Shown here in pieces: positions 27,413-39,529 of a stretch of 64,000 nt of DNA. Made by a program: the position numbers and the translations under genes. Under the pieces are notes generated by a model, which ran no database searches, was not told the DNA's origin, and saw only the letters and a program-made list of their open reading frames with translations. Source of the DNA: Sanguinoderma infundibulare. Its lineage: Eukaryota; Basidiomycota; Agaricomycetes; Polyporales; Polyporaceae. The DNA is taken from assembly GCA_032821775.1 (NCBI GenBank), contig JAVLRN010000009.1, positions 1,240,001 through 1,304,000 of the forward strand, in the 5' to 3' direction. Positions within the stretch are counted from its first letter, which is position 1. Each line of letters opens with the position of its first letter.

Positions 27413-28305
27413 GGTGTTGGCAAGGTCTTCGATGTGGCTCGACGAGGTCGTTCTCGTCCTGTGACGAAGTCTTATAAGCAGTCATCAGCGCTCAAGAAGC
27501 GACGACGATGATAAAACCCCCCACGCGACCTCGTACCATGCTCGAGAATAGAATAGCAGCAGCTGCAGTCGGAATACGTTATCGACCGTCGAGAGAACGT
27601 GTTCTGGAGACCGAGTAAGTCCGAACACCCGACGGGCCGCCCTTGCTCACGTTGACTGATTCGAATGTTCGCAGTGAATATCGGACACGCACCTTGCTTC
27701 TTGCAGAACTATTTCGAAGCACCCAGAATGAATGTTGAAGATAGCCTCGTGCATATCAGCAAGAAAGTAGTTCGTGCGATAGCGGGTAATTCGTCCTCAG
27801 GGCATGAGTTGCGAGGGACTCGGGCGCGCCGGGGCCCGCACGCTCCTGGGGACCGGACGCAATACCTAACAGCCCACATCACGAGACTGATAGGGATTCT
27901 GCCCCCGAAGCGGAGAGATTAGAAAAGATGTTATATGGGGCCGAACAAGTATCGACTGGGAACTTGGATCTGCAGACACGAATTAGCAACGGTATGCAAA
28001 ACAGATTAGTATGAGACTTAGGGTACCTGACTGGATGGGGACGGGGCTTCATGATACATTGAGTCTGTATCGTACACGATTCCTGAGTCCTTTGCAATAC
28101 AAGCGTACAGAGTAGGTACACGCTAGTGGTACAATCCAATGGGCGACAAGCATACATACGTAGCAGCACAGCAACAACACAGCACCGAGCGAATGGAGCA
28201 ATGGAATCCGAAGGCAAAAATGGGGGGACGAGCAATCGATCTATCAGATCGGAGTCGGGCGTACTCGAACTCCGCCTCGAGGATCGAGGGAGGAAGGAAA
28301 CAAGG
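27413..28305. other. Intergenic region upstream of the MFS gene
   Basis: About 890 bp containing the MFS promoter and the 3' end of the next minus-strand gene. A TATAAG-like string lies at about 27470. Frames inside are short and show nothing recognisable. Confidence 0.35.
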
Positions 28306-29631
28306 TTACCGGGGTAGGTGCTCGGCCGACGCAGAGGGTGGCGGTCGTTTGGGCGAGCGTTTCGGGACCATCGGCGGTGCGCTCCTCTGCGCCACAGGGA
28401 CAGTGGGCGAGACGAGCGGCGTGCCTCCGCGCGCCATGTCAACCGAGCCCCACTTCGAGTCATGATGGGCTTTGAGGGGCGCGATGATGACGGTTGGGAG
28501 GGTCGGGGAGCGGCCATGCTCACGAAGCGAGAAGATCGTGGAAAGCGAGGAGACGGAATTTGGCCTCTTAGAGCGGGGGGCGGTGTCCGTCGCAACATCC
28601 TCAGTGGTGCTCTTGGTCAGCCATTGAATGCGTGGCGGTACGGAGGGAGTGGAGTTTGTGCGGGCATGGACGAAGGACGGCGTCGTGGCATTGGGGAGAG
28701 AGATGGGGGAGGGTGCGCCGGGAGATGAGCGAGTTGAACGTCGCCCGTGCCATCCGATGGTCACAGTCGCCTCCGAACTCTCAGAAGTAGATGAAGTGGG
28801 AGAAGGAAGGGGGACCTCGCATTCCATCGCGGTCGTATCGGTGATGATGGCCGGCGCAAGGGGTTTCGGCATGTCAGTGATCCACGCTGGCGCACTGGCA
28901 GGAATGGGTTCCAGCGCGAAGGGTTGATTACGGGAGAGGCTCTCGTGTTGCTCCAGCGGCGCGGATGCTGAAGAGTAGACACTAGCCGTATCCGCACTGA
29001 ACGAGTTCGGTCGCTTCAGGTCCCCGTTCGACGGAATGCCTATGATTGCGCTCTGGCGCGCTGCACGTCCTTGTTTCGTCTTCGGGTAGTACGGCACTCC
29101 TCTGAAGTCCTTGAGATCCTCTGGACGCAGGATGAGTTGCTTCAGCTTGACACTATCGGCGGAGCCCCGCGATGAGCCGTGTGAGAGGCGGGTAGGGGAT
29201 GGATGGGATTGGGCATCAGGTTTCGGGGCAGGCCGCTGGAGGGAGCGAATCAACTCGTAATACGAGAGGCCTCCAGGCGGGACGCCGTGTGCGTCATCCT
29301 TGGCCTTGAGCATCGCCGTGGGAGGGACAGCCCTGGTGGAAATCGCGAAAGCGGCGCTGCTCTCGTACTTTTCGCAGTCGATCGGAGCCGAGATGTGGCG
29401 TTTGAGCAATTTGGACTTGTTGAGTTTCTTGCGGTCCTTGAAGATGCACCAGGAGAGAGCGATGATGAGGTTGAAACCGACCACGGCTATGACGATCCCT
29501 GCGATGACTGGCGGCTGGAGACCTCCGTCTCGCTTCGCGAATGTCTATGCGGGCAGGTGTTTCAATGGATTGCCACGAGGTGCATCGAAATGCGGACCAC
29601 TCACATGCACGTCGGTGCCCGAGGACGACAT
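28306..29631 (-). CDS. Single-pass membrane protein with long disordered cytoplasmic tail, function unknown
   Basis: Two exons: a 27-nt first exon (29605-29631) coding MSSSGTDVH, then 28306-29544, with the intron GTGAGT...ATAG between them. The short outer segment TFAKRDGGLQPPV leads into one transmembrane helix, IAGIVIAVVGFNLIIALSWC, followed by a stop-transfer cluster (FKDRKKLNKSKLLKR). The remaining 360 or so residues are Ser/Thr/Pro-rich with scattered basic blocks and no domain. The short extracellular part, one helix and the long phospho-site-rich tail resemble fungal wall-sensor or scaffold proteins, but there is no WSC or other lectin head. No signal peptide is present. Function is unknown; gene structure is well supported. 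Confidence 0.75.
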
Positions 29632-30659
29632 ATTAGTGCCAGCGCAACAGGCCCGGGAGTGTGGGGGTTGTCTTCACCGAGAGGCCTGAGGAACAGAATC
29701 TACTCGGGAGCGGGATGGGACAACCGGGGAGAGCAGACGAGGACTGGAAAGAACCTTCATATATCATGCCTATCCACCAGCGGGGAGCGGAAGCGACGGA
29801 TGATTCACTCCGGCGTGTCCTACCGTACGCCACATGGTCGCGAAGCTACATGACACTGGCATGATCCTCGCAATTGGTGGGGATCTGTCGCGCGCATGGT
29901 CCCGCCGCGACTGTGTGCTTTGTGATCATGCAACAAGGTACCGCCTACCCACAGCCCACATGCGCTCGAGTGCAGATAAGGGGACTTGAAATGTCCGCAA
30001 AGTATACACCAGAATTAGGAACATGACATGAATTGACGGAAACTCACTGGCCACGGACCGGACGTTCAGTCAATGAATCAGGTCGGAGATGGCACTTCGA
30101 CTGGCGGTGCCGCGGTGCCAGCACACCGATTGAAGCCTGCGGAGATGTCGGTCAAGGGATACACTGCGTCCTTTGCTGACTTGTTTATTTGAAGGAACAT
30201 GGCAAGTCGACGAACCCCATTGACGGATCCGGAGGTGTAGGCATGCACGAATGAAGCAGATAAATCGAGGAATCCCCGTTTCGTTTCATAGTTGGACTCG
30301 GAGGGAGTGCAACGCTGGACGTCGGCAAGGAAGGGTCCTTGATCTTGTCGGCAAATACCGGGGCAGTTTCCCATGCCTTCCACATCGGGGAGCAGCACTG
30401 GTACATCGCAGTCTCCTGGGGAGAAATTTGTTTCGAGCTCTTCAGCACCGTCCACCGCGCCTGCCTGCGCCTCGCAGCGAGCAACGCTTTCTAGACTGCC
30501 GACATCTTCTTTCTGGCTGCTTCTTTCCCTACTCTCTTAGAACCAGCTCCCGCGGCGACATACCACGACATACGCATTCTACAAGACTCGACTAATCCTC
30601 CACGTCTCGCATAGATTCTTGCTTTCGGTCCTGCAACTGTATCACTTGTATCCGCAATC
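29632..30659. promoter_or_regulatory. Divergent intergenic region with an uncertain small minus-strand ORF
   Basis: About 1 kb between the membrane-protein start (-) and the New1/Elf1-like start (+). The stretch just before 30660 is pyrimidine-rich and likely the plus-strand promoter and leader. The only coding candidate is at 30078-30484 on the minus strand, listed separately. Confidence 0.35.
30078..30484 (-). other. Uncertain small coding candidate
   Basis: Two overlapping minus-strand frames have locally protein-like composition: one includes MYQCCSPMWKAWETAPVFADKI, the other FLDLSASFVHAYTSGSVNG and continues to a TGA at 30078-30080. No ATG opens the longer frame, and no splice pair joins the two convincingly. 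It could be a small gene with unresolved introns, a relic, or chance. Confidence 0.2.
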
Positions 30660-33600
30660 ATGTCTCCTGTTGCCATGTCTGTAGCCTCGGAATCACATTT
30701 CGCTCCCTTACTAGATGCCCTTCGTACCGCGCCAACCGGCCCAGGTGAGTAATCTGCACATCCGCGGTGTTGCAGTTGCCAGAGCGTTGGTTTAACAGAT
30801 GCAAAGGCTGCCGCCGACCGGCTTGCCCGCGAGATATCCAATGTAGGCCTTGAATCCCTCAGGTGAGTGTTCTATCTGTCGTGGGATCCCGCGGAGACAT
30901 TCCTGGGCATGCACTGGGTTTAGTGCCAGTCCAGAATATCCTCTTGTCTTGTCAATCTGCCATGTCCATGATGAATGTCGCGATGTGATGCTTGGAATGG
31001 AGCTTCAGGGAGGCTTCATTTCCACGCATACACAATCGAATTAGTGGATGCTCCTGCAGCACAAAGGATGGTTGTGGTGCACCCGCCTCAGATACGTGGG
31101 TTGGTCGAGGCAGACTGGCCTCTGCAAGATTTTCGGTGGGAGGCTTTAGTGCAAGGGGTAAAAATTACGTTCTCGATGGTTCGCGCATGTGCATCATTCG
31201 GTTGTGGCTGCAGAGCGAGCCTTCGTGCCTTTCAGTTTAGAGCAGAAACGCGGAGGGCACGATTTGACGCAGCGCGACGACATGAGACATTGAGGTGTTG
31301 TAAGGACGGGGGGGCACAAGTACGAAGGGATGGCCTCTGCTCGCTTCTACCCAATTCACCAGTAGTCTCGTAACAAGACGTTATATGGAGTGCTCCACGT
31401 GTCCCATCCAAAGCAGAAAAGAGAAAAAAGGCACGGAGACCCTCCCTAGAGCATCTGGTGATTGCTAAGTCTAACATCACCGGGAATGGCATTTGGCAAC
31501 GCGCACACTCCAGCCTGGTTCCCTTGAGGTGGACTCTGCGTGCTTGACTTTCTTTGGCGCCAGGCAGATTTTCTCCCCCGGTTTCTTTGTCTACAGAACA
31601 ACGAATCTGACTAGTTTTATGTAGCGATGCCAGCATCCTTACTGTACTTCATGGCTATGCGACGAACAAACAGTCGGGTTATGAACGTGAATCTGCCGCC
31701 ATCGCGTTCCAGTCTTTCACGACCATCCTCGGTGCATCCGCTGCACCACTTCTCCTTCCCTCTTTGTCCATCCTCTTCGATCTCTACATGGACAAGGGCG
31801 ATGTTGTCCGCATCGCGGCCACGACGGCAACGAAGAGCATTCTCAAGTTATTCCCTCCCGAGTCTACTCGGCTCGTCTTCCGGACACTCGAGGACATCAT
31901 GGAAAAGGCCAAATGGCGTTCGAAGGTTGGGATCCTCGACGCCATGAAATCGTTCGTCAACACTGCCAAGGATCATGTAGCGAAGGAGCTCGGCATTACG
32001 ATTCCCAAGGTCGAGGCTGCCATGCATGATACCAAATCTGAGGTGCGTTTGTTGTTTGTAGCCTCTTTAGGTGCTCCCAGAAGCCTAACCTGTTCCAGGT
32101 GTCCACGGCTGCCATCAAATGCGCCACGGCACTCTGCTCTACCCTAGCCAACCCCGATCTTACCGCCCACATCCCGGCACTGGTGAAGTGCATGTCCAAT
32201 CCCGATACTGTGTCGCAGTGCATCAAGTCCCTCTCAAACACCACGTTTGTGGCGGAGGTCACTGCACCCGCTCTTGCTGTCCTAGTGCCGCTTATGATTC
32301 GTGCCCTTAATGACCGTTCCATGGAAGTCCAACGCCGCACCGTGGTTGTAATCGATAACCTAGTCAAGCTCGTCCGCGATCCTAATGTAGCAGCCACCTA
32401 TTTGAGTCCGCTTGTGGAGGGCGTCGAGAAGATTGCAAAGGGTGCAGCGTTCCCCGAGGTGCGCCTGGGTCGTGACTTGCTTCTTAACCTTCACGCAGTT
32501 TGCATTGACCTAGGTTGATAGGTTCGTGCGTTTGCGGAGACCGCCCTCTCGACTCTCCAGAAGTCCGGAGCCTCCAAGGATGGTCCTCCCCCTACCCAGC
32601 GTGACGTACAAGCGGAGACGGCCGAGACCCTCTCTACCCTTCTCACTCTACTCCCCGAGGAGCTCGCGGACATCTCCGCGGACGCCCCCAACGGCCCCCG
32701 GGCTCCTCGACACCCTCTGCTCAAGGACGTTCTCGAGTTCTCCGCGGGCATTCTCGCAGACCTCGTACACGCTCGCAGCTTCTCCGATGCTCAGACGTGG
32801 AGCCGCTCCCTGGGAACCTATGTCAGCCCCTGGTTCTCCGGAGGCACTACCGACGCGGCGAAGTTTACCGAGCGGGTTCGCGCCCACTTCCTCGCGGTCG
32901 ATCAGGAGAAGCTCGGCGGCTCCTCGATCAGCTCTTCGGAGGAGGGCGAGCTGCTGTGTGACACCCTTTTCTCGCTCGCATACGGTGCGCTTCTGCTTCT
33001 TTCCCACACGCACTTGCGCCTCTTCCGTGGCCGCAGGTATGGCATCCTCGGCACGAACGGATCCGGCAAGTCGACGCTCATGCGCCAACTGCGCGACGGC
33101 AAGGTGGAGAACTTCCCGCCGCAGGACCAGTTGCGGTGTGTGATGGTGGAGCACTCGCTTCAGGGCGAGGACACGTCGCTCTCTGTCCTCGATTTTGTCG
33201 CATCTGGTGAGTAGAGGGGATGCAATGGTCCCCGCGATCAGTGACGAGAGTGGTAACTGAGACCTCTCTGGGTGACAGACAAAGCACTTGCACACGTTCC
33301 TCGGGAGAAGGTCCGGGATCAGCTTCTCGAAGTCGGCTTCGATGATGCCCGCCAGGAGGAGGTCGTCGGCGGTCTGTCGGGGGGATGGAAGATGAAGCTC
33401 GAACTCGCACGCGCGATGCTGTACAATGCCGATCTCCTGCTTCTGGATGAGGTAAAATTCTAAATGGTTCCGCACAATTCCTTGACTGAATACGACCTCT
33501 ATCAATAGCCTACTAACCATGTACGTCACATATGCCGATCCGTTCCGTGGTGGCACGCTAACGAATGAATGCAGCTGGACCGTGCATCCGTCCAATGGCT

Positions 33601-35777
33601 GGAGAAGTGGCTTATGGGGAAGAAGAACGTTACGTGTCTCATCATCAGTCACGACTCTGGGTATGTCAGCCACATTGTAGCTACCTGTCAGGCATTACTG
33701 ACCGCCGCATAGCTTTTTGGACACCGTCACGACGGATATCATCCATTATGAAAGCAAGAAGGTAAGCAGACGTTTGCACAGGCTGCAAGTCAAAGAAGCT
33801 GACCGCCATGTAGCTCGTCTACTACCCTGGTAACCTGTCCGCGTTTGTGGAGATACACCCTGAGGCGAAATCGTACTATACCCTTGCCGCGACGTCCGTC
33901 AAGTTCGCATTCCCGCCCCCTGGTTCTTTGATGGGCGTTCGCAGCAATACCCGTGCGATTCTCAAGATGACGAATTGCACATACACATACCCCGGCCGCC
34001 CGAAGCCCAGTCTATACAACGTCAGCTGCGCATTGTCATTGTCAAGGTGAGGACGCACATATGACACTATTCATAATGTCGCGGCGGCGATTCTAACGAG
34101 AGAACCTCCGATGCAGTCGGGTTGGCATTATCGGCCCCAATGGTGCGGGAAAGTCCACCCTTGTCAAGCTTTTGACTGTGCGTCGCTTATTCGTCTTTGC
34201 TGTGCTGGCCGTTGACCGGAACTTCGCCCTGGTAGGGAGAGACAGAGCCACAGGAGGGCACGGTTTACAAGCACCCATCATTGCGTATCGGTTATGTCTC
34301 TCAGCATGCGACGCATCACATCGGTGAGTAGGATCCGAGATGTGTCGGGTGTCAATGTCTCATACACGGTTCGATACAGAACGGCATCTCGAGAAGACTC
34401 CAATTCAGTACATCCAATGGCGTTTCCAAGATGGACACGATCGTAGGTCCTGTTCGATCTTTGACGTGTACAAGACGCAGCATGTATGATTGCTTTTCTG
34501 ATTAGGCGAGATCTTGGAGAAGGCCACTCGCATTCTCACGGACGAGGACAAGGCACTGCTCGAGACCGATTTCGTCGGAAAGAATGGTCAGAGACGTAAG
34601 CTTGAGGTATGTTTCAACAAGACCATCAAGAACTATTCATTGTTGGCTAATCGCTGCTCGAACCCTTTTGTGTAGTTGATCATGGGCCGTCAGAAGCTCA
34701 AGAAGTCGCTGCAGTACGAGATCAAATGGAGAGGTTGGCGTTTTCAAAATCACAACTTTATACGTCGCGAGAAGCATTGACGCGCTGACTCTCATCAGGC
34801 TTGGACCACAAGTTCAATACCTGGATTCCGCGAGATGACCTTCTCCAGAAGGGCTTCGGGAAGCTCGTCCAGCAGTTCGACGATCTGGAGTCTTCGCGTG
34901 AGGGTGCGGGCCAACGTGACACCGCCGCGCACATCGTCCGCAAGCATCTGGAGGACATCGGATTGGATGGCGACATTGCGCAGTATAACGAAATCGCAGG
35001 CTTGTCCGGCGGTCAGTATCTTCAATGACACCTCGCAGAGTGGACAAGGGCTGACCGTTTTCTCTTTCCAGGCCAAAAGATCAAGCTTGTCATCGCCGCC
35101 TGTCTCTGGAACAACCCTCAGGTGCGTCGCGCATCGAGATTCAGCCCTATCGCTATATGGGGCTAAAGCGCCTTTTACGTTCTGTTGTTCAGATCTGTGT
35201 GCTCGATGAGCCTAGCAACTTCTTGGACCGTGAAGCTCTCGGAGGCTTGGCTGTTGCCATCCGGGATTGGGCTGGCGCAGTCGTGCGTGATAGTGATTCT
35301 CGTCCGGCTGATCACTGTGTCGCTCACCCCAGCTCCTTGCAGGTGATCATCTCCCACAACGAAGAGTTCGTGACCGCCCTCTGTAAGTCCATCACGCTAG
35401 CGCACGGGATGCACGCGACATCTGACCCCACTCGTTACTCAGGCCCCGAGATATGGAATATCGACGCAGGCCGAATGACGCACAAGGGCAAGATCGCAGT
35501 CGTCGAGGACGCCTTTGCCGTCAAGTCTCCGAAGGGCAGCGGCAGCAATACCCCAGCGCGGTCGCGCACGCAGACGCCTGCCGCGTCGGTCGCTGCCACG
35601 CCGGCGGGCAGCGGCGCCGAGGACAGCAAGGTGGCCGGCACGGCGACGCCGCCGGTCAAGAAAAAGAAGAAGCTCACGCGCAACCAGCTCAAGGCCCAGG
35701 AGGAGCGGCGGAGGGTCAGGAAGCTGAACTGGCTCGCGTTCGGCGGCCCCAAGCCGGAGGACACCGACAGCGACTAG
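30660..35777 (+). CDS. ABC-F ATPase of the eEF3 superfamily, New1/Elf1 type
   Basis: Ribosome-associated ATPase related to fungal elongation factor 3. ATG at 30660 (MSPVAMSVASES). A HEAT-repeat region (GYESA-like start near 31675 through 32640) is followed by a helical linker. ABC1 has Walker A GTNGSGKST (33053), signature LSGGWKMKLELA (33375) and Walker B LLLLDEPTNHLD, split by an intron at 33452. ABC2 has Walker A GPNGAGKST (34134), an inserted chromodomain-like segment (KSLQYEIKWRGLDHKFNTWI, 34700-34830), signature LSGGQKIKL and Walker B CVLDEPSNFLDRE, with Ser in place of the usual Thr. The C-terminus is Lys-rich (KKKKKLTRNQLK) and ends WLAFGGPKPEDTDSD at 35777. That ending and ISHNEEFVTALCPE fit the New1/Elf1 group, known for translation termination or mRNA export, better than canonical eEF3. 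The yeast New1 Q/N-rich prion segment is absent. Intron 2 (30863-31624) is 762 nt. Confidence 0.9.
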
Positions 35778-37217
35778 CCTGTTTGAAACTTGAAGGCAGG
35801 CATAGGTCACCCACGGACCGAAACTCACATCCTTGGTTCCTGTCGTTCATCATACTTGGTCGCGTGAGCGGCGCAACTCCCGCCGGCAGCAGGCCCTAGA
35901 TCTGCACATGTCTCGATGTTCTTTAGACGTATTACTTGTAATGCATAGCTCCAGACGGCCAGATTCTAGATACTCGACCCGCCATCGCGCGCTGCGCGCA
36001 GAAGCTTTTTATCAGAAAGATTTGCACAGGAAGGGTTTGGGTTGGGGGTTGGGAGTTGGGACCTTTGCCAGAATGAAGCTATATTGCAGCCGCGCAGCCG
36101 GTGCGGGCGAATACGGATGGTGCTATGTATTGTTTGGTAGTAGTGAGACTCGAGAGTGCGAGGTAGTGTGCCTGTTAAGTGGTGTGTAACGGTAAGGTGC
36201 GACTATCCGGGGATAGAGGTAGGTTTGGTGCGATGCAAGATGCACGATGCAGATGCTCGGACCTGAGCGGGCGGTTTTATGGGGTGCGGGATGCAAAATG
36301 CAGGACGAAGAGAACGAGCACGATGTGTGGGAATTTAACTGGAATGCGCGAGATGCGATGCGCGGATGATACAGCGGTGCGATTGCAGGGGATCTGAGTG
36401 GAACGGAGTGGACGACTGTTTGAAAGGGAACAGGGAAGATGGGATGGGGATGGTGTTGTACAGTGCAGACGGAAGCTGTCTAAGACGATGGTAATACTAC
36501 AACGGAACGTAGGAGAAGAGAGGGGCATTCCGAATAAATAGAAATAGTGCAATGCCCGTAAGGAGTATGGTGGATAAATAGAAAACGAGAGGATGGGTTG
36601 AATGGATGATGGCCGGGATGATGTGTTGATCGGGATGAATGAGCGTGATGGATGGGTTGCTGGCGTGAAATGAGCGTGAATGCGTTGGTGTGCTTGGACA
36701 GAAAACGTCGCACTGCGTGCAGGCGAGAGAAAATACGAGTAACCCAGACAGCACATGCGAATGCGAAGCCAAGGGTCGAGTAACAAATAGCGAAAGCATA
36801 TTTCAAAAAATGGGGCCGGCGGTAGTCCGATCTGAATAAATATGAACGACCAAACCCCGTTCCGGATAGAGACGAAACAGAGGCGAATGGGGAAGGGGGG
36901 ATGAAGCGTGGTAAATGGATCGACGATGCGTAGTGTACAGTGCGGCGTGCGATGAATAAATATGAGACGATGCGTGGCGGGGATGATGCGATGCGAATAA
37001 CAATAATAATAGTTTGTAATGCGCAAATGCGCGGGGCTCCAAGAATCGACAATCATGAGAGGCGTGGGCAAGCGGAAGTGGGAGGACAGGAACGCACGGG
37101 CGGACCGAGGGAGACAAGAAACGGATGGCGCGCGGTCGGACCGAGCACTGGCAGACGGAAGGCCGCACGACACGCGTTGAGGGTGGAAACCGCGGCGAGC
37201 GCCTCCGCGCGTTGGGC
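35778..37217. other. Convergent intergenic region, purine-rich low complexity
   Basis: About 1.4 kb between the 3' ends of the New1/Elf1-like (+) and C2H2 (-) genes. From about 36180 the plus strand is strongly G/A-rich with many GATGCG, GATGGATG and GAATAAATA units. This produces a 314-codon frame on the minus strand (36277-37221) of Ser/Pro/Ile/Arg-rich composition that is probably an artefact of strand bias. Much of it may be the 3' untranslated region of the C2H2 gene. Confidence 0.45.
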
Positions 37218-38312
37218 TCACTTGGTCCGCGACTTCGAATTCTGAGAATTGGGCGAGGACTCTTCCGAGAACTCCTCCTGCGAGCCGTCGCTCATCTCGT
37301 CCAGGTCGCCGCCTGCCGCCTCCGTGCCGCGGGTGTGCACGCGCGCGTGCCGGCGCATGTTGCTCTGGACACTGAAGCTACGGCCACAGCCTTCGTACGG
37401 ACATGTGAATGCTGTCGCGCCCGTCAGGACGGTGTGTCAGCGCGCGAATCACAAACGGAGAAATGGGCAACGAGGCGCTCGCACTCACGCTTCTCTCCCG
37501 TGTGAGTGTTGATGTGGATCTGCGCGCACGAAGAGAAATATTTCTTTTAGCGTTTGCTCCGAAGACGAGCCTGCGCGCGCGACTGGCGGCGTCGGCCGGG
37601 AGGTGGGGACGCGAAAGGGCAACGTACCTTCAAACTGCTTGGCCGGGTGAATCCCTTCCCACAATAGCTGCACTCGTATCGAGAGGAGGAGTTCCGATCG
37701 GACGCAACTTGTTCCGCGCCAGGATAAGGCTGGTGTTGCGGACCTGGAGGGCCGACCAGGCTCACACCGGGGTATGCGGTAGTTTGTGAGCCCGCGTATG
37801 GGTAACTGCCTGTCGGGATCGGGGTGCGGGGATGATTGGCTGGTGTGTACTGGGGAGGGTAGCCATGGGGATAGGCATGCGCGGCGGGGTGTGGCGGGGC
37901 GCCCTGAGCATACGCGGGATACGCGGCGGGGTCGGACGCGTTCCGCGGGTGGTGGTGGGAGGGGGTGGACTGGCGTGGGATGTCCGTGTACGCGGGGTAC
38001 GAGTGTGGGGTGCCCGGTGCGTACCCGCGAGGGGCGGGGGACGACGCTCCGCGGGACATTCTTCGAGGGTCGTCATCCGCCAGCTGAAGGCGGCTGAGGT
38101 GGGGGGACGAGGGTTGACGGGCCTGGTGAGGTGGAACGGACCGCGACAACTCCTCTAGACATCACAGAGAAGGGTGGGTCAGAGAAGGTGTACTGCGGAG
38201 GAGGTACTGTGCACTTACGTCCGAAAATCTGTCGAATGGGAGGGAGCGTCGGCCGTTGCTCGCCTCGTCCGGAGGAGGAAGGGTCACTGGACGAGGACTG
38301 ACGAGGCGGCAT
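37218..38312 (-). CDS. C2H2 zinc-finger transcription factor (two fingers)
   Basis: ATG at 38312 (MPPRQSSSSDPSSS); stop at 37218-37220. The first exon ends after LPPIRQIFG, a short conserved-looking motif that continues across the intron as QELSR. A long Pro/Tyr/His/Ala-rich segment follows (PHPAAHAYPHGYPPQY). Finger 1 is YECSYCGKGFTRPSSLK / IHINTH, interrupted by an intron within its recognition helix. Finger 2 is FTCPYEGCGRSFSVQSNMRR followed by HARVH. The linker is the canonical HTGEKP, restored only after splicing. The C-terminus is acidic and Ser-rich (SDGSQEEFSEESSPNS) and ends KSRTK. It probably binds DNA as a two-finger regulator. No orthologue name is justified. Confidence 0.88.
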
Positions 38313-39529
38313 TGGCACGAACGCAAAGATTGGTTAGTGTGCGGGGGGGAGAGATCCGAAGGGTAAAGTAGCTAGGACGATCGAGGCCAGTACTGTGCTA
38401 TATACTGCTCGGACGACCAACAGTTGAGCCACACCCGAAGGAAGGCCGGGCGAAGGGATCGCGATGGACCATTTCACGCACGCGGTGTGTCGATCGGGGA
38501 ATGGATCTGGAGACCTGAATGGATGTTGAAGTGATTCGCTGTAGACGCATTACGACTGTGCCGATGGGGTCTCCATGTATCTGCGAGGCGCGTCGACAAC
38601 GGGAGTGATGACAGTCGCGAACGGATGGACAGACGGAGCAGGATGCCGAGCAGGGCGAAGCAACTCGGATGACCCGATTGGCAAGGTGCTCTGTGACCGG
38701 GCTGGCTGCGTATGAGCCAGGACGAGGTTTGGGTTGTCCATAGCGAGCCCAAGAGCGCACTGAGATCCTCGCTGCGTGGATGGTCGAGGCGAGGAACAAG
38801 GAGATTGACGCTGGCTCCCTGGCGCACAGCGTCCAGCGGGCGCCTGCTCCATTGTGGCCACCGTCCATCTGAGATTCAACGCGAGATCAGCGAGCAATAC
38901 GACGGTCACCTGATGGCCGCTGTGGCTTTCGTCGCGTCGAGTGTTGGATGGCCATCGCTTCCAGTCCCAAGTCTCTTCTCAGGCGGATCCCAGTAGACAC
39001 GGCAACTCGCCCAACCATGCCCCTGGCCGCACTTGGTTCCTACTTGCACAACATACACTCCTCTCTGGTCCTGGCCGAGAAACAAACGCTCCTAGGCGCT
39101 GCGAATGGCAACCGCACCCGAGGCAGATCCTTTAGAACGTACCCGAGTGCGCCCCCTCGACATAGCCCAACATACTGCGAGCCAGCCACGTAGATCACTT
39201 CTCACCAGATCCAATGCCACACATAACGCAAAAAAGCAAGATCCCCTGCGGGATTTGTGATCTGAAGCACAAGGGATGATCGCCAGGGAGCACTTTAATG
39301 CCCTCGAACGCATCCTCGATGCTGCTATGACAATGGGTTATGTACCTTAATACCATCTCCGAATATATCCATCAGGGTACTCCGTTTTGATACCTTCAGG
39401 TAGCCGAATGGGTCGCTTTGTTGAGCAAGGAATATGTCGACATGAGTAAGCGCACGTCATAACAAGGATTGGCAAAAGCACCAAAGTCGACATAAATTCG
39501 TCGCCAGTCAATGCTGGCACCGGTTAAAC
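38313..39529. other. Intergenic region upstream of the C2H2 gene
   Basis: About 1.2 kb between two minus-strand genes. The frame at 38398-38868 (-) is open for 156 codons, but it overlaps others of equal length and has no recognisable motif. It is likely promoter and 5' untranslated region of the C2H2 gene plus the 3' end of the BolA gene. Confidence 0.35.

Noticed and set aside
27879..28598. 239-codon minus-strand frame
   Set aside because: It overlaps the well-supported last exon of the membrane-protein gene in another frame and has no motif.
30863..31624. C/D-box snoRNA in the long intron
   Set aside because: One C-box-like sequence exists, but no CTGA lies at a plausible distance with terminal pairing, so it is kept only as a test under findings.
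32648..33673. 341-codon minus-strand frame across the ABC1 region
   Set aside because: It is the antisense shadow of the New1/Elf1-like coding exons, whose ABC motifs are unambiguous.
36277..37221. 314-codon minus-strand frame in the 3' region of the C2H2 gene
   Set aside because: Purine bias of the opposite strand suppresses stops. The product is low complexity and overlaps other frames of similar length.
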